The notes under the pieces are model-generated. The model saw nothing but the letters and a program-made list of their open reading frames with translations, was not told the DNA's origin and searched no databases. The position numbers and the translations under genes are program-made. From Yersinia aldovae ATCC 35236 (GTDB taxonomy: Bacteria > Pseudomonadota > Gammaproteobacteria > Enterobacterales > Enterobacteriaceae), in assembly GCF_000173735.1 (NCBI RefSeq), contig NZ_ACCB01000033.1, positions 1 to 44,839 of the forward strand: DNA of 44,839 bases, in the 5' to 3' direction. Shown piece by piece: positions 21,593 through 30,039 of the stretch. Positions within the stretch are counted from its first letter, which is position 1, and each line of letters starts with the position of its first letter.

Positions 21593-22282
21593 TTACCCAG
21601 CAAGGGGAAAAGAACCTGAATATTCGAAAAAGCTTTGAGGTATATAATTATTAATCTTTTTCTCATAACAGTATTCGATAACCTGTTTTTTACTGGTAAC
21701 ATCGGCCTTCCGGTAGATATTTTGGGTGATATTGCACACTGAGCGGGGTGATAAATGGAGTTTTTTAGCAATATCTGAACTTGAGAAAGCATGTAATATA
21801 TAAAAAAGGACTTCCCATTCTCTTTGGGTGAATAACTCCGATGGCGGAGTAAAGATAAGTGAGGTCGGTACTTTTATCTTATTCAAATGAGCTAAAATTA
21901 TGTCTTGTATTGGTCTAACATGGCAAATAACCCCCTGAGATACACCATTTTCATCGATTAACGGATACTTATCGCAAAAGTAAGGCTGAAGGTGAGAACT
22001 CCCATCCCATACATGTATTTCAACTGTTGTTATGCGGTCTTGTAATAACTCCACCTTACGGTCATGCTCTTGCCACTCATCCTGAAATTCCGCCATTGGT
22101 GTAGGCATTTCTCCATCTAACCGCCCTTCCAAACTATAATTATCCGGTAAGCCTAATAATTTATGATTTCTAGGATTCGAATAAACAAATCTTGATTGGT
22201 TATCTCTTACCACCCAAGGATCTGAACTGTGCTCCCAAAAATGTATAAATACTTCAAGTGCATTTGATAGTTTTTTTTCCAT
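21593..22282 (-). CDS. PAS-LuxR solo regulator, array copy 5
   Basis: Intact, 229 residues. This is one of the more divergent sensors: FIHFWEHSSDPWVVRDNQSR, SNPRNHKLLGLPDNYSLEG, DEWQEHDRKVELLQ and TTVEIHVWDGSSHLQPYFCDK. In the helix-turn-helix the first part also differs (ILHAFSSSDIAKKLHLSPRS, close to copy 7), while SVCNITQNIYRKADVTSKKQ and the tail are almost identical to copy 4 down to the DNA level. That sharp change in similarity suggests recombination with copy 4. AAGGAG precedes ATG 22282. Confidence 0.88.
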   Translation of the reverse strand: MEKKLSNALEVFIHFWEHSSDPWVVRDNQSRFVYSNPRNHKLLGLPDNYSLEGRLDGEMPTPMAEFQDEWQEHDRKVELLQDRITTVEIHVWDGSSHLQPYFCDKYPLIDENGVSQGVICHVRPIQDIILAHLNKIKVPTSLIFTPPSELFTQREWEVLFYILHAFSSSDIAKKLHLSPRSVCNITQNIYRKADVTSKKQVIEYCYEKKINNYIPQSFFEYSGSFPLAG

Positions 22283-22309
22283 TGCCGTTTTCTCCTTAAA
22301 CGCCCCCTC

Positions 22310-22996
22310 TCATATAAGTGAAAAGGAACCTGAACATTCAAAAAAACTTTGTGGTATATAATTATTAATTTTCTGCTCATAACAATATTCGATAACCTGT
22401 TTTTTACTGGTAACACCGGCCTTCCTATAGATATTTTGGATTATATTATCGACTGATCGAGGTGATAAATGTATCTTCTTAGAAATTTCAGTGCTGGAGA
22501 AGTGATGTGAAATATAAAACAAGACTTCCCACTCTCTTTTAGTAAATAATTGTGATGGCGGGGTAAAGACCAGTGAGCCAGGGGTTTTTATTTTATTCAA
22601 ATGAGCTAAGACTATATCGTTCACTGGTCTGGCATGGCAAATCACCCCTTGGGACACACCGTTTTCATCTATTAATGGATATTTATCGCAGAAATAAGCC
22701 GTTAAATAGGAAAGTCCATTAAGTAAATGTATCTCAACCGAGGTTATACGGTCTTGTAATTGCTCCACCTGACGATCTTGTCGCTGAAATTCATCCTGAA
22801 ATTTTGCGATTGGGGTGGGAAGTTCACCATCAAACCGCCCTTCGACACTGTATTTATCAGGTAAGTCTAAAAATTTGTTGAATCTATGATTTGCGTAAAC
22901 ATATCGTGATTGGTTATCTTTTATCTCCCAAGGCTCTGAACTGTGCTCCCAAAACCGGATTAATACCTCAAGTGAATTTGATAGTGTTTTCTCCAT
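22310..22996 (-). CDS. PAS-LuxR solo regulator, array copy 6
   Basis: Intact, 228 residues from ATG 22996 (MEKTLSNSLEVLIRFWEHSS). The frame opens 30 bp earlier, but that includes the ribosome-binding site, so the MEK start is used. The sensor shares HRFNKFLDLPDKY and VEGRFDGELPTPIA with copy 4. The recognition region is the only intact one that departs from SVCNITQ: it reads SVDNIIQNIYRKAGV, with Cys to Asp and Thr to Ile changes, so its DNA preference may differ. The tail ends FFECSGSFSLI instead of FEYSG. Confidence 0.87.
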   Translation of the reverse strand: MEKTLSNSLEVLIRFWEHSSEPWEIKDNQSRYVYANHRFNKFLDLPDKYSVEGRFDGELPTPIAKFQDEFQRQDRQVEQLQDRITSVEIHLLNGLSYLTAYFCDKYPLIDENGVSQGVICHARPVNDIVLAHLNKIKTPGSLVFTPPSQLFTKREWEVLFYISHHFSSTEISKKIHLSPRSVDNIIQNIYRKAGVTSKKQVIEYCYEQKINNYIPQSFFECSGSFSLI

Positions 22997-23026
22997 TGCT
23001 GTTTCCTCCTTAAGTTTTATCCGCAC

Positions 23027-23715
23027 TTATTCTGCAAGTGGGAATGAACCTGAATACTCGAAAAAGCTTTGTGGCACATAATTATTGATTTTATTCTCAC
23101 AACAATATTCTATGATCTGATTTTTACTGGTAACACCCGCCTTGCTATAGATGCTTTGAGTTATATTACAGACTGTACGTGATGATAAATGAAGATTTTT
23201 AGCAATTTCACTGCTTGGGATGGCATGTAAAATATAAAACAACACCTCCCACTCTCTGTTTGTGAATGTATCTGATGGCGGTGTGAAAAGAAGTGTTGTG
23301 GGTACTTTTATTTTACTTATACGGGCTAACACTATATCTTGCACTGGCCTTCCATGACAAATAACACCTTGTGATACGCCATTTTCATCTATTAATGGGT
23401 ATTTATCAAAAAAGAAAGGTGTGAAATATGAACACCCATCATATAACTGTATATCAACTGAGGTGATACGATCCTGTAATAGTTCAACCTTGCGGTCATG
23501 CAGTTGAAACTCAGCCTGAAATTCTGATATTGGTGTAGGTAACTCACCATCTAATCGCCCTTCCAAACTATATTGATTAGGTAAAGCTAATAATTTATAT
23601 AATCTAGGATTACCATAGATATACTTTGACTGATTATCTTTTACCGCCCAAGGCTCTGAACTGTTATCCCAAAACCGAATTAATGCTTCAAGCGAGTCTA
23701 ATAATATTTTTCCAT
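23027..23715 (-). pseudogene. PAS-LuxR solo regulator, array copy 7, frameshifted at codon 4
   Basis: Closest to the promoter, this copy has the usual AAGGAG site and ATG at 23715, but a run of five A (six in copies 3 and 4) after MEK moves the frame into a TAG after five codons. Restoring one base gives MEKILLDSLEALIRFWDNSS and then a complete PAS-LuxR protein to 23027; total length is 689 bp, exactly one less than 690. In the shifted frame the first conventional start is TTG at 23566, which would yield a 179-residue protein without the N-terminal ~50 residues. Its recognition region (TVCNITQSIYSKAGVTSKNQ) is the most divergent. Disrupted allele, slippage switch, or sequencing error. Confidence 0.8.
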
Positions 23716-23734
23716 TGTATTCTCCTTATTACGT

Positions 23735-23980
23735 TTAGTTTTTCCTTAATCTTCTGATGATTATACGCCCTCTATAATCGGTGAACCGGCTTGGCCATAT
23801 TTCTTGGGGAGATATTCCAATTGCATCTGCAATAATCATTTCACCTTTTGGCCACGGGCGTGTCAATGCATTTGATAATGTACTTGGCGACAACCCATTC
23901 TCTCTTGATAATGCTGAAAGAGAACCTTTTTCTTTCCGTATAGCCGCTAAAATATCTTGTTTATGCCAATCCTTATTCAT
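23735..23980 (-). CDS. Ner/Nlp (SfsB)-like winged-helix DNA-binding protein
   Basis: An 81-residue protein matching the Ner family of phage Mu and its host relative Nlp/SfsB. The signature is WHKQDILAAIRKEKGSLSAL, then NGLSPSTLSNALTRPWPKGE and the end IGISPQEIWPSR. Phage Ner is a negative regulator of early transcription. AGGAG lies about 9 nt before ATG 23980. The gene is on the same strand as the array and ends only 19 bp before copy 7, so it is probably the first gene of that transcript and may regulate it. The regulatory role is inferred from family and position. Confidence 0.85.
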   Translation of the reverse strand: MNKDWHKQDILAAIRKEKGSLSALSRENGLSPSTLSNALTRPWPKGEMIIADAIGISPQEIWPSRFTDYRGRIIIRRLRKN

Positions 23981-24365
23981 TTTAATTTACTCCTATAAAG
24001 TTATAGCATGATCTATTATGCCTTGGATACATCAGCTAAAATCCGATTAACTTATAGTTAGTCATTTAATAATAAATTCAAACGTTAATTGTGTTGTGTA
24101 ATTAACAGCAACTGTTAGTTTATTAAATAACGATTACCCACTATCGTCCAGTGCATTAATTACTCATTTTAAATGTAATAGATTTAATATAACCAGTAGT
24201 TACTGCCATAGACTGCATATAGTCTGTAGAATATCTAAGCATTGAAATGCAGTTTATAGAAAAAATTAAGAAAGAAAATTTTAAAATTTATTAAAATAAC
24301 AACTAGAATGGAATGGCATCCGCTCATATTATATAATAAGAGCGGGCTAGACAAGCGAGATTTAA
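23981..24365. promoter_or_regulatory. AT-rich leader region of the Ner-like/PAS-LuxR operon
   Basis: 385 bp without a gene, strongly AT-rich. It holds three dyads that could be operators: GTTAATT/AATTAAC (24084-24106), overlapped by AACAG-CAA-CTGTT (24104-24116), and AGACT-GCATAT-AGTCT (24210-24225), the last about the size of a LuxR-type site. CCGCTC/GAGCGG (24320-24345) flanks an AT-rich centre just beyond the fabY stop and may be its terminator. I see no -35/-10 pair I would defend. Confidence 0.45.
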
Positions 24366-25289
24366 TTAACTCACCGTATGCTCTTCGGCGGCAACAGGCA
24401 GCACCATATAAGTACCTTCAAAGACAGCCCCCTGATTTTCATCCCCAAATAGGTTAACGTCTAACTGCACGCGGGCACGGCGGCCACGGGCCAGACGATC
24501 CAAATCGCCACTTAAAGAACTGAGTTCGGCAACGGCTCTTGGCCGCCCGGTAACTGGCGAGCTGTAGCGAATATGGGCATCAGCAAGAATAATCGTGCCC
24601 CCCAAGTGACGCTCGCGCAGCAATAACCATATCAACCCCCAGCCAGTCAGGGTAGCTAAGGAAAAAAGGCTGCCAGCGAATAAGGTGTGATGAGGATTCT
24701 GATTACCCGCCTCCGGCATGGTGGTCACGAAACGCTGGCCGGTATATTGGCTAATGCGCACCCCCATTTTTTCACTGAGCGGAATATGGTCATACCAGGC
24801 TTGCTGCAGCTGGCCACACCAATCAGGGCGATGCAAGATATCATCCATCGTGACTACCGGTTTGATCATTAGGAAGTGGCGCACTGGCGTGGTTTGCGGG
24901 GCCGTAATCTCGCCCTGACTCACAAAACCTAACTTGGCGAAGAAATCTACCGCATCTTCGCGCGCACTACACACTACGCGCTTCACGCCTTCCTGCCGCG
25001 CCACCGACTCTAACGTCATGGCGACCAACGTCCCTAACCCTTTATCACGAACAGACGGATCCACCGCCAGAAAGCGAATGGCGGCCTCATTATCAGCATT
25101 GATATATAAACGGCCAATGGCAACAGGTTTACCCTGTTCATCTACCACCATTTGGTGATGGGCCATTGCGTCATAAGCATCCTTTTCGGAGCCAATCGGT
25201 TGGTGTAGCGGCTTGCGTAGCATTTCCCAACGAAATTGATAATAATCTTTGAGTTCTTGTTCTGTTGTGGGTACACGCAAGTGATACAT
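24366..25289 (-). CDS. fabY: FabY (YiiD): GNAT domain fused to hotdog malonyl-ACP decarboxylase domain
   Basis: A 307-residue two-domain protein matching E. coli YiiD/FabY. Residues ~1-150 form a GNAT acetyltransferase with the CoA-binding loop [16 protein letters not shown]. The C-terminal ~150 residues form a hotdog-fold domain of the YiiD_C type ([40 protein letters not shown]). In E. coli this protein has been linked to initiation of fatty-acid synthesis through malonyl-ACP decarboxylation (also called MadA). It follows dtd after 148 bp on the same strand and is the first core gene beyond the accessory island. Confidence 0.9.
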   Translation of the reverse strand: MYHLRVPTTEQELKDYYQFRWEMLRKPLHQPIGSEKDAYDAMAHHQMVVDEQGKPVAIGRLYINADNEAAIRFLAVDPSVRDKGLGTLVAMTLESVARQEGVKRVVCSAREDAVDFFAKLGFVSQGEITAPQTTPVRHFLMIKPVVTMDDILHRPDWCGQLQQAWYDHIPLSEKMGVRISQYTGQRFVTTMPEAGNQNPHHTLFAGSLFSLATLTGWGLIWLLLRERHLGGTIILADAHIRYSSPVTGRPRAVAELSSLSGDLDRLARGRRARVQLDVNLFGDENQGAVFEGTYMVLPVAAEEHTVS

Positions 25290-25437
25290 AGAAGCGATCT
25301 CTCTTTAAAATTATCAATAAAGCCTATCCCCAGGAACTTAGATAATTCAGTAACTGAAGATGAGCAAAAGCAGTCAACACCCCGGAATATTGAAGGGCGA
25401 TGGGGATATTTCATAGCCCAAGTGACTGAGTTTATCC

Positions 25438-25875
25438 CTATACCTGCAACCAAAACGTCACCGGACCATCATTTACCAGGCTAACTTTCATGTCTGCGGC
25501 AAATAATCCCGTTTCCGTTTTTACACCACGCTCGCGGCACTGAGCAACAAAATACTGATAAAGTCTGTCAGCTTCTGCGGGAATAGCACCGCGAGAAAAG
25601 CTCGGTCTCATACCTTTTTGCGTATCGGCCACCAGTGTAAATTGCGAAACCACCAGCACACTCCCACCAGCCTGCTGGACGTTGAGATTCATTTTGTCAT
25701 TCTCATCACCAAAAATCCGATACCCCAGCACCCGATCACATAAACGCTGCGCTTTTTGCTCAGTATCATCTTGCTCAACACCCAGTAATATCAACAATCC
25801 TGGGCCAATTTCACCGACGACATTCCCGCCAACCATGACACTTGCGTTCAGCGCTCGTTGAATCAATGCAATCAT
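25438..25875 (-). CDS. dtd: D-aminoacyl-tRNA deacylase
   Basis: Dtd hydrolyses D-aminoacyl-tRNA and glycyl-tRNA(Ala), protecting translation from wrong chirality. Length 145 equals the family norm. It has the conserved start [15 protein letters not shown], the SQFTL motif and the C-terminal [10 protein letters not shown] motif carrying the Gly-cisPro-type active-site strand. It lies 6 bp after yihY, so the two are surely cotranscribed. Confidence 0.97.
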   Translation of the reverse strand: MIALIQRALNASVMVGGNVVGEIGPGLLILLGVEQDDTEQKAQRLCDRVLGYRIFGDENDKMNLNVQQAGGSVLVVSQFTLVADTQKGMRPSFSRGAIPAEADRLYQYFVAQCRERGVKTETGLFAADMKVSLVNDGPVTFWLQV

Positions 25876-25881
25876 AATGCT

Positions 25882-26766
25882 TTATATCTCCTGACTCCGG
25901 CTTTCCGCAGTTTTTACTTGATAGCGTTCGGTGCGATATTCACTCAGCGTTACGGTAATTTCCGCGCCCAACAACACAATGCACCAACTCCAGTAAACCC
26001 AGAGGAATAAAATCGGGATAACAGCCAACACCCCGTAAATCAACTGATAAGAGGGAAACAACGTGATATACATCGTGAACGCTTTCTTACCCAATTCAAA
26101 TAGTAACGCCGCAACCAGTGCCCCAATAAATGCATCGCGTGCGGGCACCCGCACTGTGGGTACCACACTATATAGCAACCAAAAAGAGAGCCAGGAAATC
26201 AGCAGAGGGAATACTCGCAACACCTCATCAATCATGCTACCCACTTGCGCATTAGCCAGCCAGTGCAATGACAACAGATATGAGCTGATGACCATGCTGG
26301 CCCCCACCAGAATCGGCCCCAGTGTGAGAACCATCCAGTAAACCGCAAATGAAAATACCAGTGAACGCTGAGTTTTACTGCGCCAGATAATATTGAGCAC
26401 GCTGTCCACTGAGTAAATCAGCAGTAACGCAGTGACAATCAGGCCGCAAGTCCCCACAACGGTCATCCGATTTGAGTTTGCGACAAACTGCTCAAGATAA
26501 TTTTGGATAATGTCACCGGTAGCAGGCATAAAATTGGCAAAGATGAAGGCTTTCAATTTTATGCTGATATCAGCAAACATTGGAAAAGCAGCGAACAAGG
26601 CGAAGATCACCGTTACCAATGGCACCAAAGAAAGCAATGATACATAGGCCAAATGCCCAGCCAGCATGGTTAACCCGTCTTTATCAATTCGGGTGTAAAG
26701 CATTCGTCCGAACGTAATGAAGGGTTTTAAAGACGCAGATAAGCGAAAACGCAGAAAACTCGCCAT
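25882..26766 (-). CDS. yihY: YihY/BrkB-family inner-membrane protein
   Basis: A 294-residue integral membrane protein (E. coli YihY is 290) of the YihY/BrkB family. About six membrane helices are visible; conserved features include [20 protein letters not shown] near the N-terminus and [19 protein letters not shown] near the C-terminus. It was once misnamed RNase BN; that activity belongs elsewhere, and the function of YihY is unknown. It is followed by dtd after 6 bp. Confidence 0.94.
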   Translation of the reverse strand: MASFLRFRLSASLKPFITFGRMLYTRIDKDGLTMLAGHLAYVSLLSLVPLVTVIFALFAAFPMFADISIKLKAFIFANFMPATGDIIQNYLEQFVANSNRMTVVGTCGLIVTALLLIYSVDSVLNIIWRSKTQRSLVFSFAVYWMVLTLGPILVGASMVISSYLLSLHWLANAQVGSMIDEVLRVFPLLISWLSFWLLYSVVPTVRVPARDAFIGALVAALLFELGKKAFTMYITLFPSYQLIYGVLAVIPILFLWVYWSWCIVLLGAEITVTLSEYRTERYQVKTAESRSQEI

Positions 26767-26858
26767 GTTTATCTCTCAGTCAATACCGGTGTTTAGACTC
26801 GGTTATGGGCCAGCGTGATGTTTAAGGCTAACCCATTAACGTCAGGAGAAAGAACTTA

Positions 26859-27446
26859 TCAGGAAAAATAAGCAGGAATAACCTTTCGGTCAGTGACATG
26901 AATAGCGGTCATACCTTCAATTCTGGCGGCAACAATATTTGCTTCAATATCATCAAAGAATACAGCCTGCTCTGGCGGAACATTTTCAGCATGGAGTACA
27001 TGTTGATAGATTCTGGCTTCCGGTTTACGCATCCCCAAATCCTGCGACAAATACATGTGGTCAGCGGCGGCAGCAACTTCAGGGAAGTGCTGTGGCCAGT
27101 AATTGCAATGCAGGCGATTGGTATTAGATAACACCACAACGCGATGCCCTTCCTCACGCAGTTTATGCATAATCGCGACGACTTCCGGTCGCAACGCGAC
27201 AAATACCGCCTGCCAGCCTTCAGCAAACTGTTCAAAGCTTAGGGATAGCCCCATCTCATCACTGAGCTGACGCGCAAAGTCCTCATCACTGATTTCCCCT
27301 CGTTCATGCTGCTGGAATACTTCGCCCATAGTAAAGCGTTCGCTCAATGTCGCCAGCGGAACACTGCTTAACTTACTCCAGACACCCAAAACGCGTTTAA
27401 AGTCGATATCAACAATCACATTCCCTAGATCAAAGATATACAGCAT
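26859..27446 (-). CDS. yihX: Alpha-D-glucose-1-phosphatase (HAD family)
   Basis: YihX is a HAD-family phosphatase that in E. coli releases glucose from glucose-1-phosphate. Length 195 (E. coli 199). HAD motif I is FDLGNVIVDIDF, motif II VVLSNTNRLH, and later motifs LGMRKPEARIYQ and VFFDDIEANI. It is the first of the yihX-yihY-dtd-fabY series on this strand; 92 bp separate it from yihY. Confidence 0.95.
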   Translation of the reverse strand: MLYIFDLGNVIVDIDFKRVLGVWSKLSSVPLATLSERFTMGEVFQQHERGEISDEDFARQLSDEMGLSLSFEQFAEGWQAVFVALRPEVVAIMHKLREEGHRVVVLSNTNRLHCNYWPQHFPEVAAAADHMYLSQDLGMRKPEARIYQHVLHAENVPPEQAVFFDDIEANIVAARIEGMTAIHVTDRKVIPAYFS

Positions 27447-27574
27447 AGCGCTCTCCCAATTAGATGGTGAGTTTCACTGTAACGGGAAAAAAGAAAGCTG
27501 AACAGAGAGAGGAAGAAAAAGGAGGGGTCAGTCAGGAAAAATAATATTTTACCGCAGCGGAAAAAAATAAAAAG

Positions 27575-27701
27575 TATCCCCAAAGACATTGGAGTTGCAA
27601 CAAGGCGGCAAGTGAATTCATCCCGATGAGCTTACACAGGTAAGTGATTCGGGTGAGTGAGCGAAGCTAACACAGTTGCAGCTTCAAGGACGAAGGGGAT
27701 A
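27575..27701. repeat. ERIC element 1 (127 bp)
   Basis: Exactly the canonical ERIC length. The central arms match the ERIC core (ATGAGCTTACACAGGTAAGT followed by GGGTGAG). Ends are inverted: TATCCCC at 27575 and GGGGATA ending at 27701. It lies between yihX and typA, downstream of the typA stop. Confidence 0.92.
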
Positions 27702-27750
27702 GAACTCAGGGCGCTTTTCGCGCCCTAAGTATCAGCAGTACCAAGAAGAA

Positions 27751-29574
27751 TTAACCTTCTTTAGGACCACGACCTGCACGCTTACGATCGTTTTCCGTCA
27801 GGTGACGCTTACGGATACGAATTGATTGCGGGGTAACTTCTACCAATTCATCGTCATCGATGAATTCCAGTGCCTGTTCCAGCGTTTTCTTCAAGAAAGG
27901 AACCAGAGTGGTTGCTTCGTCAGTACCGGATGCACGCATGTTGGTCAGTTGCTTACCGGTCAGGCAGTTTACAGTCAGGTCGTTAGAACGTGAGTGAATA
28001 CCGATGATCTGGCCTTCATACACTTCAGTCGCGTGACCAATAAACAGCTTGCCGCGGTCTTGCAGTTTGTACAATGCGAATGCGACAGCTTTGCCCTGAC
28101 CGTTAGAGATCAGTACGCCGTTTTGACGTTGACCGATCTCGCCCGGACGCACATCATCGTAGTGACTGAATGTGGAGTACAGCAGGCCAGTACCAGAAGT
28201 CATAGTCATGAATTCAGTACGGAAGCCAATCAAGCCACGGCTTGGGATCATATAATCCAGACGGATACGACCTTTGCCGTCTGGAACCATGTCCTTCACG
28301 TCACCTTTACGCTCGCCCATAGCTTGCATTACTGCGCCCTGGTGCTGCTCTTCGATATCCAAAGTTACGCTTTCAAACGGTTCTTGATTGCGACCGTCAA
28401 TAACACGGTTGATAACTTTAGGGCGAGATACAGCCAGTTCGAAACCTTCGCGACGCATGTTTTCGATCAGAACCGACAGGTGAAGTTCACCACGGCCAGA
28501 TACGCGGAATGCATCAGCATCTTCAGTTTCTTCAACACGCAGTGCTACGTTATGGATCAACTCTTTGTTCAGGCGGTCAAGGATCTGACGTGAAGTCACG
28601 TACTTGCCTTCTTTACCACAGAACGGAGAGGTGTTAACGCAGAAATACATGGTAACGGTTGGTTCATCTACAGACAGTGCTGGTAAAGCTTCAACAGCAT
28701 TAACATCGCAGATAGTGTCAGAGATGTTCAACTCGCCCAGACCGGTGATAGCCACGATGTCGCCAGCTTCAGCCATAGTCGCTTCGATACGCTCCAGACC
28801 CATGTGGCCCAGCACTTTAGCGACTTTACCGTTGCGGGTCTTGCCTTCGCTATCGATAACGGTCACTTGTTGGTTAGGTTTCACAACACCACGTTTGATA
28901 CGGCCAATGCCGATTACGCCTACGTAGTTGTTGTAATCCAACTGGGAGATTTGCATCTGCAACGGACCAGAGCTGTCTACGTCTGGCGCAGGCACATGGT
29001 CGACAATTGCCTGATACAGCGGAGTCATGTCTGCCGACATATCATTGTGATCTTCACCCGCAATACCCATCAATGCTGATGCGTAAATGATAGGGAAGTC
29101 CAGTTGTTCGTCGGTTGCATCCAGGTTTACGAACAGGTCGAACACCTGATCGACAACCCAATCAGGACGCGCGCCCGGACGGTCAACTTTGTTGATAACC
29201 ACGATTGGTTTCAGACCATGAGCAAAGGCTTTTTTGGTCACGAAACGGGTCTGCGGCATCGGGCCATCCATTGCGTCGACGACCAGCAGCACAGAGTCAA
29301 CCATAGACATTACACGCTCAACCTCACCACCGAAATCGGCGTGTCCTGGGGTATCCACGATGTTGATGCGGTAGTCTTTCCAGTTAATGGCGGTATTTTT
29401 CGCGAGGATGGTTATCCCACGCTCTTTCTCCAAATCGTTGGAGTCCATTACACGTTCAGTTGCTTCAGCACGTTCACCGAACGTACCAGATTGTTGTAGC
29501 AACTTATCGACCAGGGTAGTTTTCCCATGGTCAACGTGCGCAATAATGGCGATGTTACGCAGATTCTCGATCAC
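27751..29574 (-). CDS. typA: Ribosome-associated GTPase TypA/BipA
   Basis: TypA (BipA) is a translational GTPase related to EF-G that aids 50S assembly, especially at low temperature. Length 607 equals E. coli TypA. G motifs are visible: [14 protein letters not shown] (G1), [12 protein letters not shown] (G2), [13 protein letters not shown] (G3), [10 protein letters not shown] (G4) and SALMG (G5). EF-G-like C-terminal domains and the typical end [19 protein letters not shown] follow. It is divergent from glnA, as in E. coli. Confidence 0.97.
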   Translation of the reverse strand: MIENLRNIAIIAHVDHGKTTLVDKLLQQSGTFGERAEATERVMDSNDLEKERGITILAKNTAINWKDYRINIVDTPGHADFGGEVERVMSMVDSVLLVVDAMDGPMPQTRFVTKKAFAHGLKPIVVINKVDRPGARPDWVVDQVFDLFVNLDATDEQLDFPIIYASALMGIAGEDHNDMSADMTPLYQAIVDHVPAPDVDSSGPLQMQISQLDYNNYVGVIGIGRIKRGVVKPNQQVTVIDSEGKTRNGKVAKVLGHMGLERIEATMAEAGDIVAITGLGELNISDTICDVNAVEALPALSVDEPTVTMYFCVNTSPFCGKEGKYVTSRQILDRLNKELIHNVALRVEETEDADAFRVSGRGELHLSVLIENMRREGFELAVSRPKVINRVIDGRNQEPFESVTLDIEEQHQGAVMQAMGERKGDVKDMVPDGKGRIRLDYMIPSRGLIGFRTEFMTMTSGTGLLYSTFSHYDDVRPGEIGQRQNGVLISNGQGKAVAFALYKLQDRGKLFIGHATEVYEGQIIGIHSRSNDLTVNCLTGKQLTNMRASGTDEATTLVPFLKKTLEQALEFIDDDELVEVTPQSIRIRKRHLTENDRKRAGRGPKEG

Positions 29575-29610
29575 AGCTTTTTTGCCTCAGGCATTTAGAA
29601 ATAGCGCGCT

Positions 29611-29639
29611 ATTGTACACGTATTAAGCGAGGGACTAAA
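29611..29639 (-). promoter_or_regulatory. Candidate sigma-70 promoter of typA
   Basis: On the minus strand TACAAT (-10, 29616-29611) follows TTTAGT (-35, 29639-29634) with a 17-bp spacer, ~37 bp before the typA start. The -10 matches five of six bases and the -35 only three. Confidence 0.45.
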
Positions 29640-29728
29640 CAAGATCACAAACTTCTCTTATAAACAACCTGACGGCGGTGTGTTTGTGATCCCTTTCACG
29701 GTGCAAAAACAGCCTCTTGGCCCACTTT

Positions 29729-29777
29729 TGCACCAATACAGTGCCCAACGGCGCAAATGAAGCACCAAAATAGTGCA
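29729..29777 (+). promoter_or_regulatory. Paired NtrC (GlnG) enhancer sites for glnA
   Basis: Two dyads of the NtrC type: TGCACCAATACAGTGC from 29729 and GCACCAAAATAGTGCA from 29762, 32-33 bp (three helical turns) apart. Relative to the start site implied by the sigma-54 promoter they sit near -140 and -108, the positions of the strong NtrC sites of E. coli glnAp2. A weaker half-like site (GGTGCA) lies near 29791. Confidence 0.85.
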
Positions 29778-29849
29778 ATATAACTATCCTGGTGCATACT
29801 GACTATCAGCAGACCCCTATGATATGGCATAAACGGGGCGTTTGGAAAG

Positions 29850-29866
29850 TTGGCATAGATTTCGCA
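29850..29866 (+). promoter_or_regulatory. Sigma-54 promoter glnAp2
   Basis: TTGGCATAGATTTCGCA has the -24 GG (29852-29853) and -12 GC (29864-29865) with 10 bp between, and nearly equals the E. coli glnAp2 core. Transcription should begin near 29876, giving a ~210-nt glnA leader that contains an ERIC element. Confidence 0.88.
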
Positions 29867-29912
29867 ATAGATTTTATGACGCAGTTTAGCATGAATAACT
29901 GAACACTATATA

Positions 29913-30039
29913 TATACCCAAAGAAATTGGTGTTGCAGGTAGGCAGCAAATGAATGAATCCCAATGAGCTTACTTAGGTAAGTGATTTGGGTGAGTGAAC
30001 GCAGCTAACAACCCTGCAACTTTAAGTTCGAAGGGGATA
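29913..30039. repeat. ERIC element 2 (127 bp) in the glnA leader
   Basis: A second 127-bp ERIC with ends TATACCC and GGGGATA and core ATGAGCTTACTTAGGTAAGT then GGGTGAG. It lies between the sigma-54 promoter and the glnA ribosome-binding site, so it is transcribed and can fold into a long hairpin in the glnA 5' UTR. Confidence 0.92.

Larger units (their letters stand above)
18723..23715 (-). repeat. Tandem array of seven PAS-LuxR regulator genes
   Basis: Seven head-to-tail copies of one ~690-bp gene, all on the minus strand. Start-to-start distances are 716, 719, 719, 719, 714 and 719 bp. Spacers are about 11-30 bp and carry a conserved AAGGAG ribosome-binding site about 8-9 nt before ATG. 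No promoter or terminator is visible inside, so one transcript from upstream of 23980 is likely. The DNA is clearly more AT-rich than the flanking core genes, which suggests transfer. Copies are numbered 1 (lowest coordinates, last transcribed) to 7. Confidence 0.95.

Noticed and set aside
18723-23715. Regular repeats that might be taken for a CRISPR array or transposon array
   Set aside because: The repeat unit is a ~690-bp gene, not a short direct repeat with spacers, and there is no transposase, integrase or terminal inverted repeat.
27994-28593. A 199-residue plus-strand open frame and several neighbours opposite typA
   Set aside because: They are antisense to a well-matched full-length TypA and have no recognisable product; strong codon bias in typA leaves the opposite strand open.
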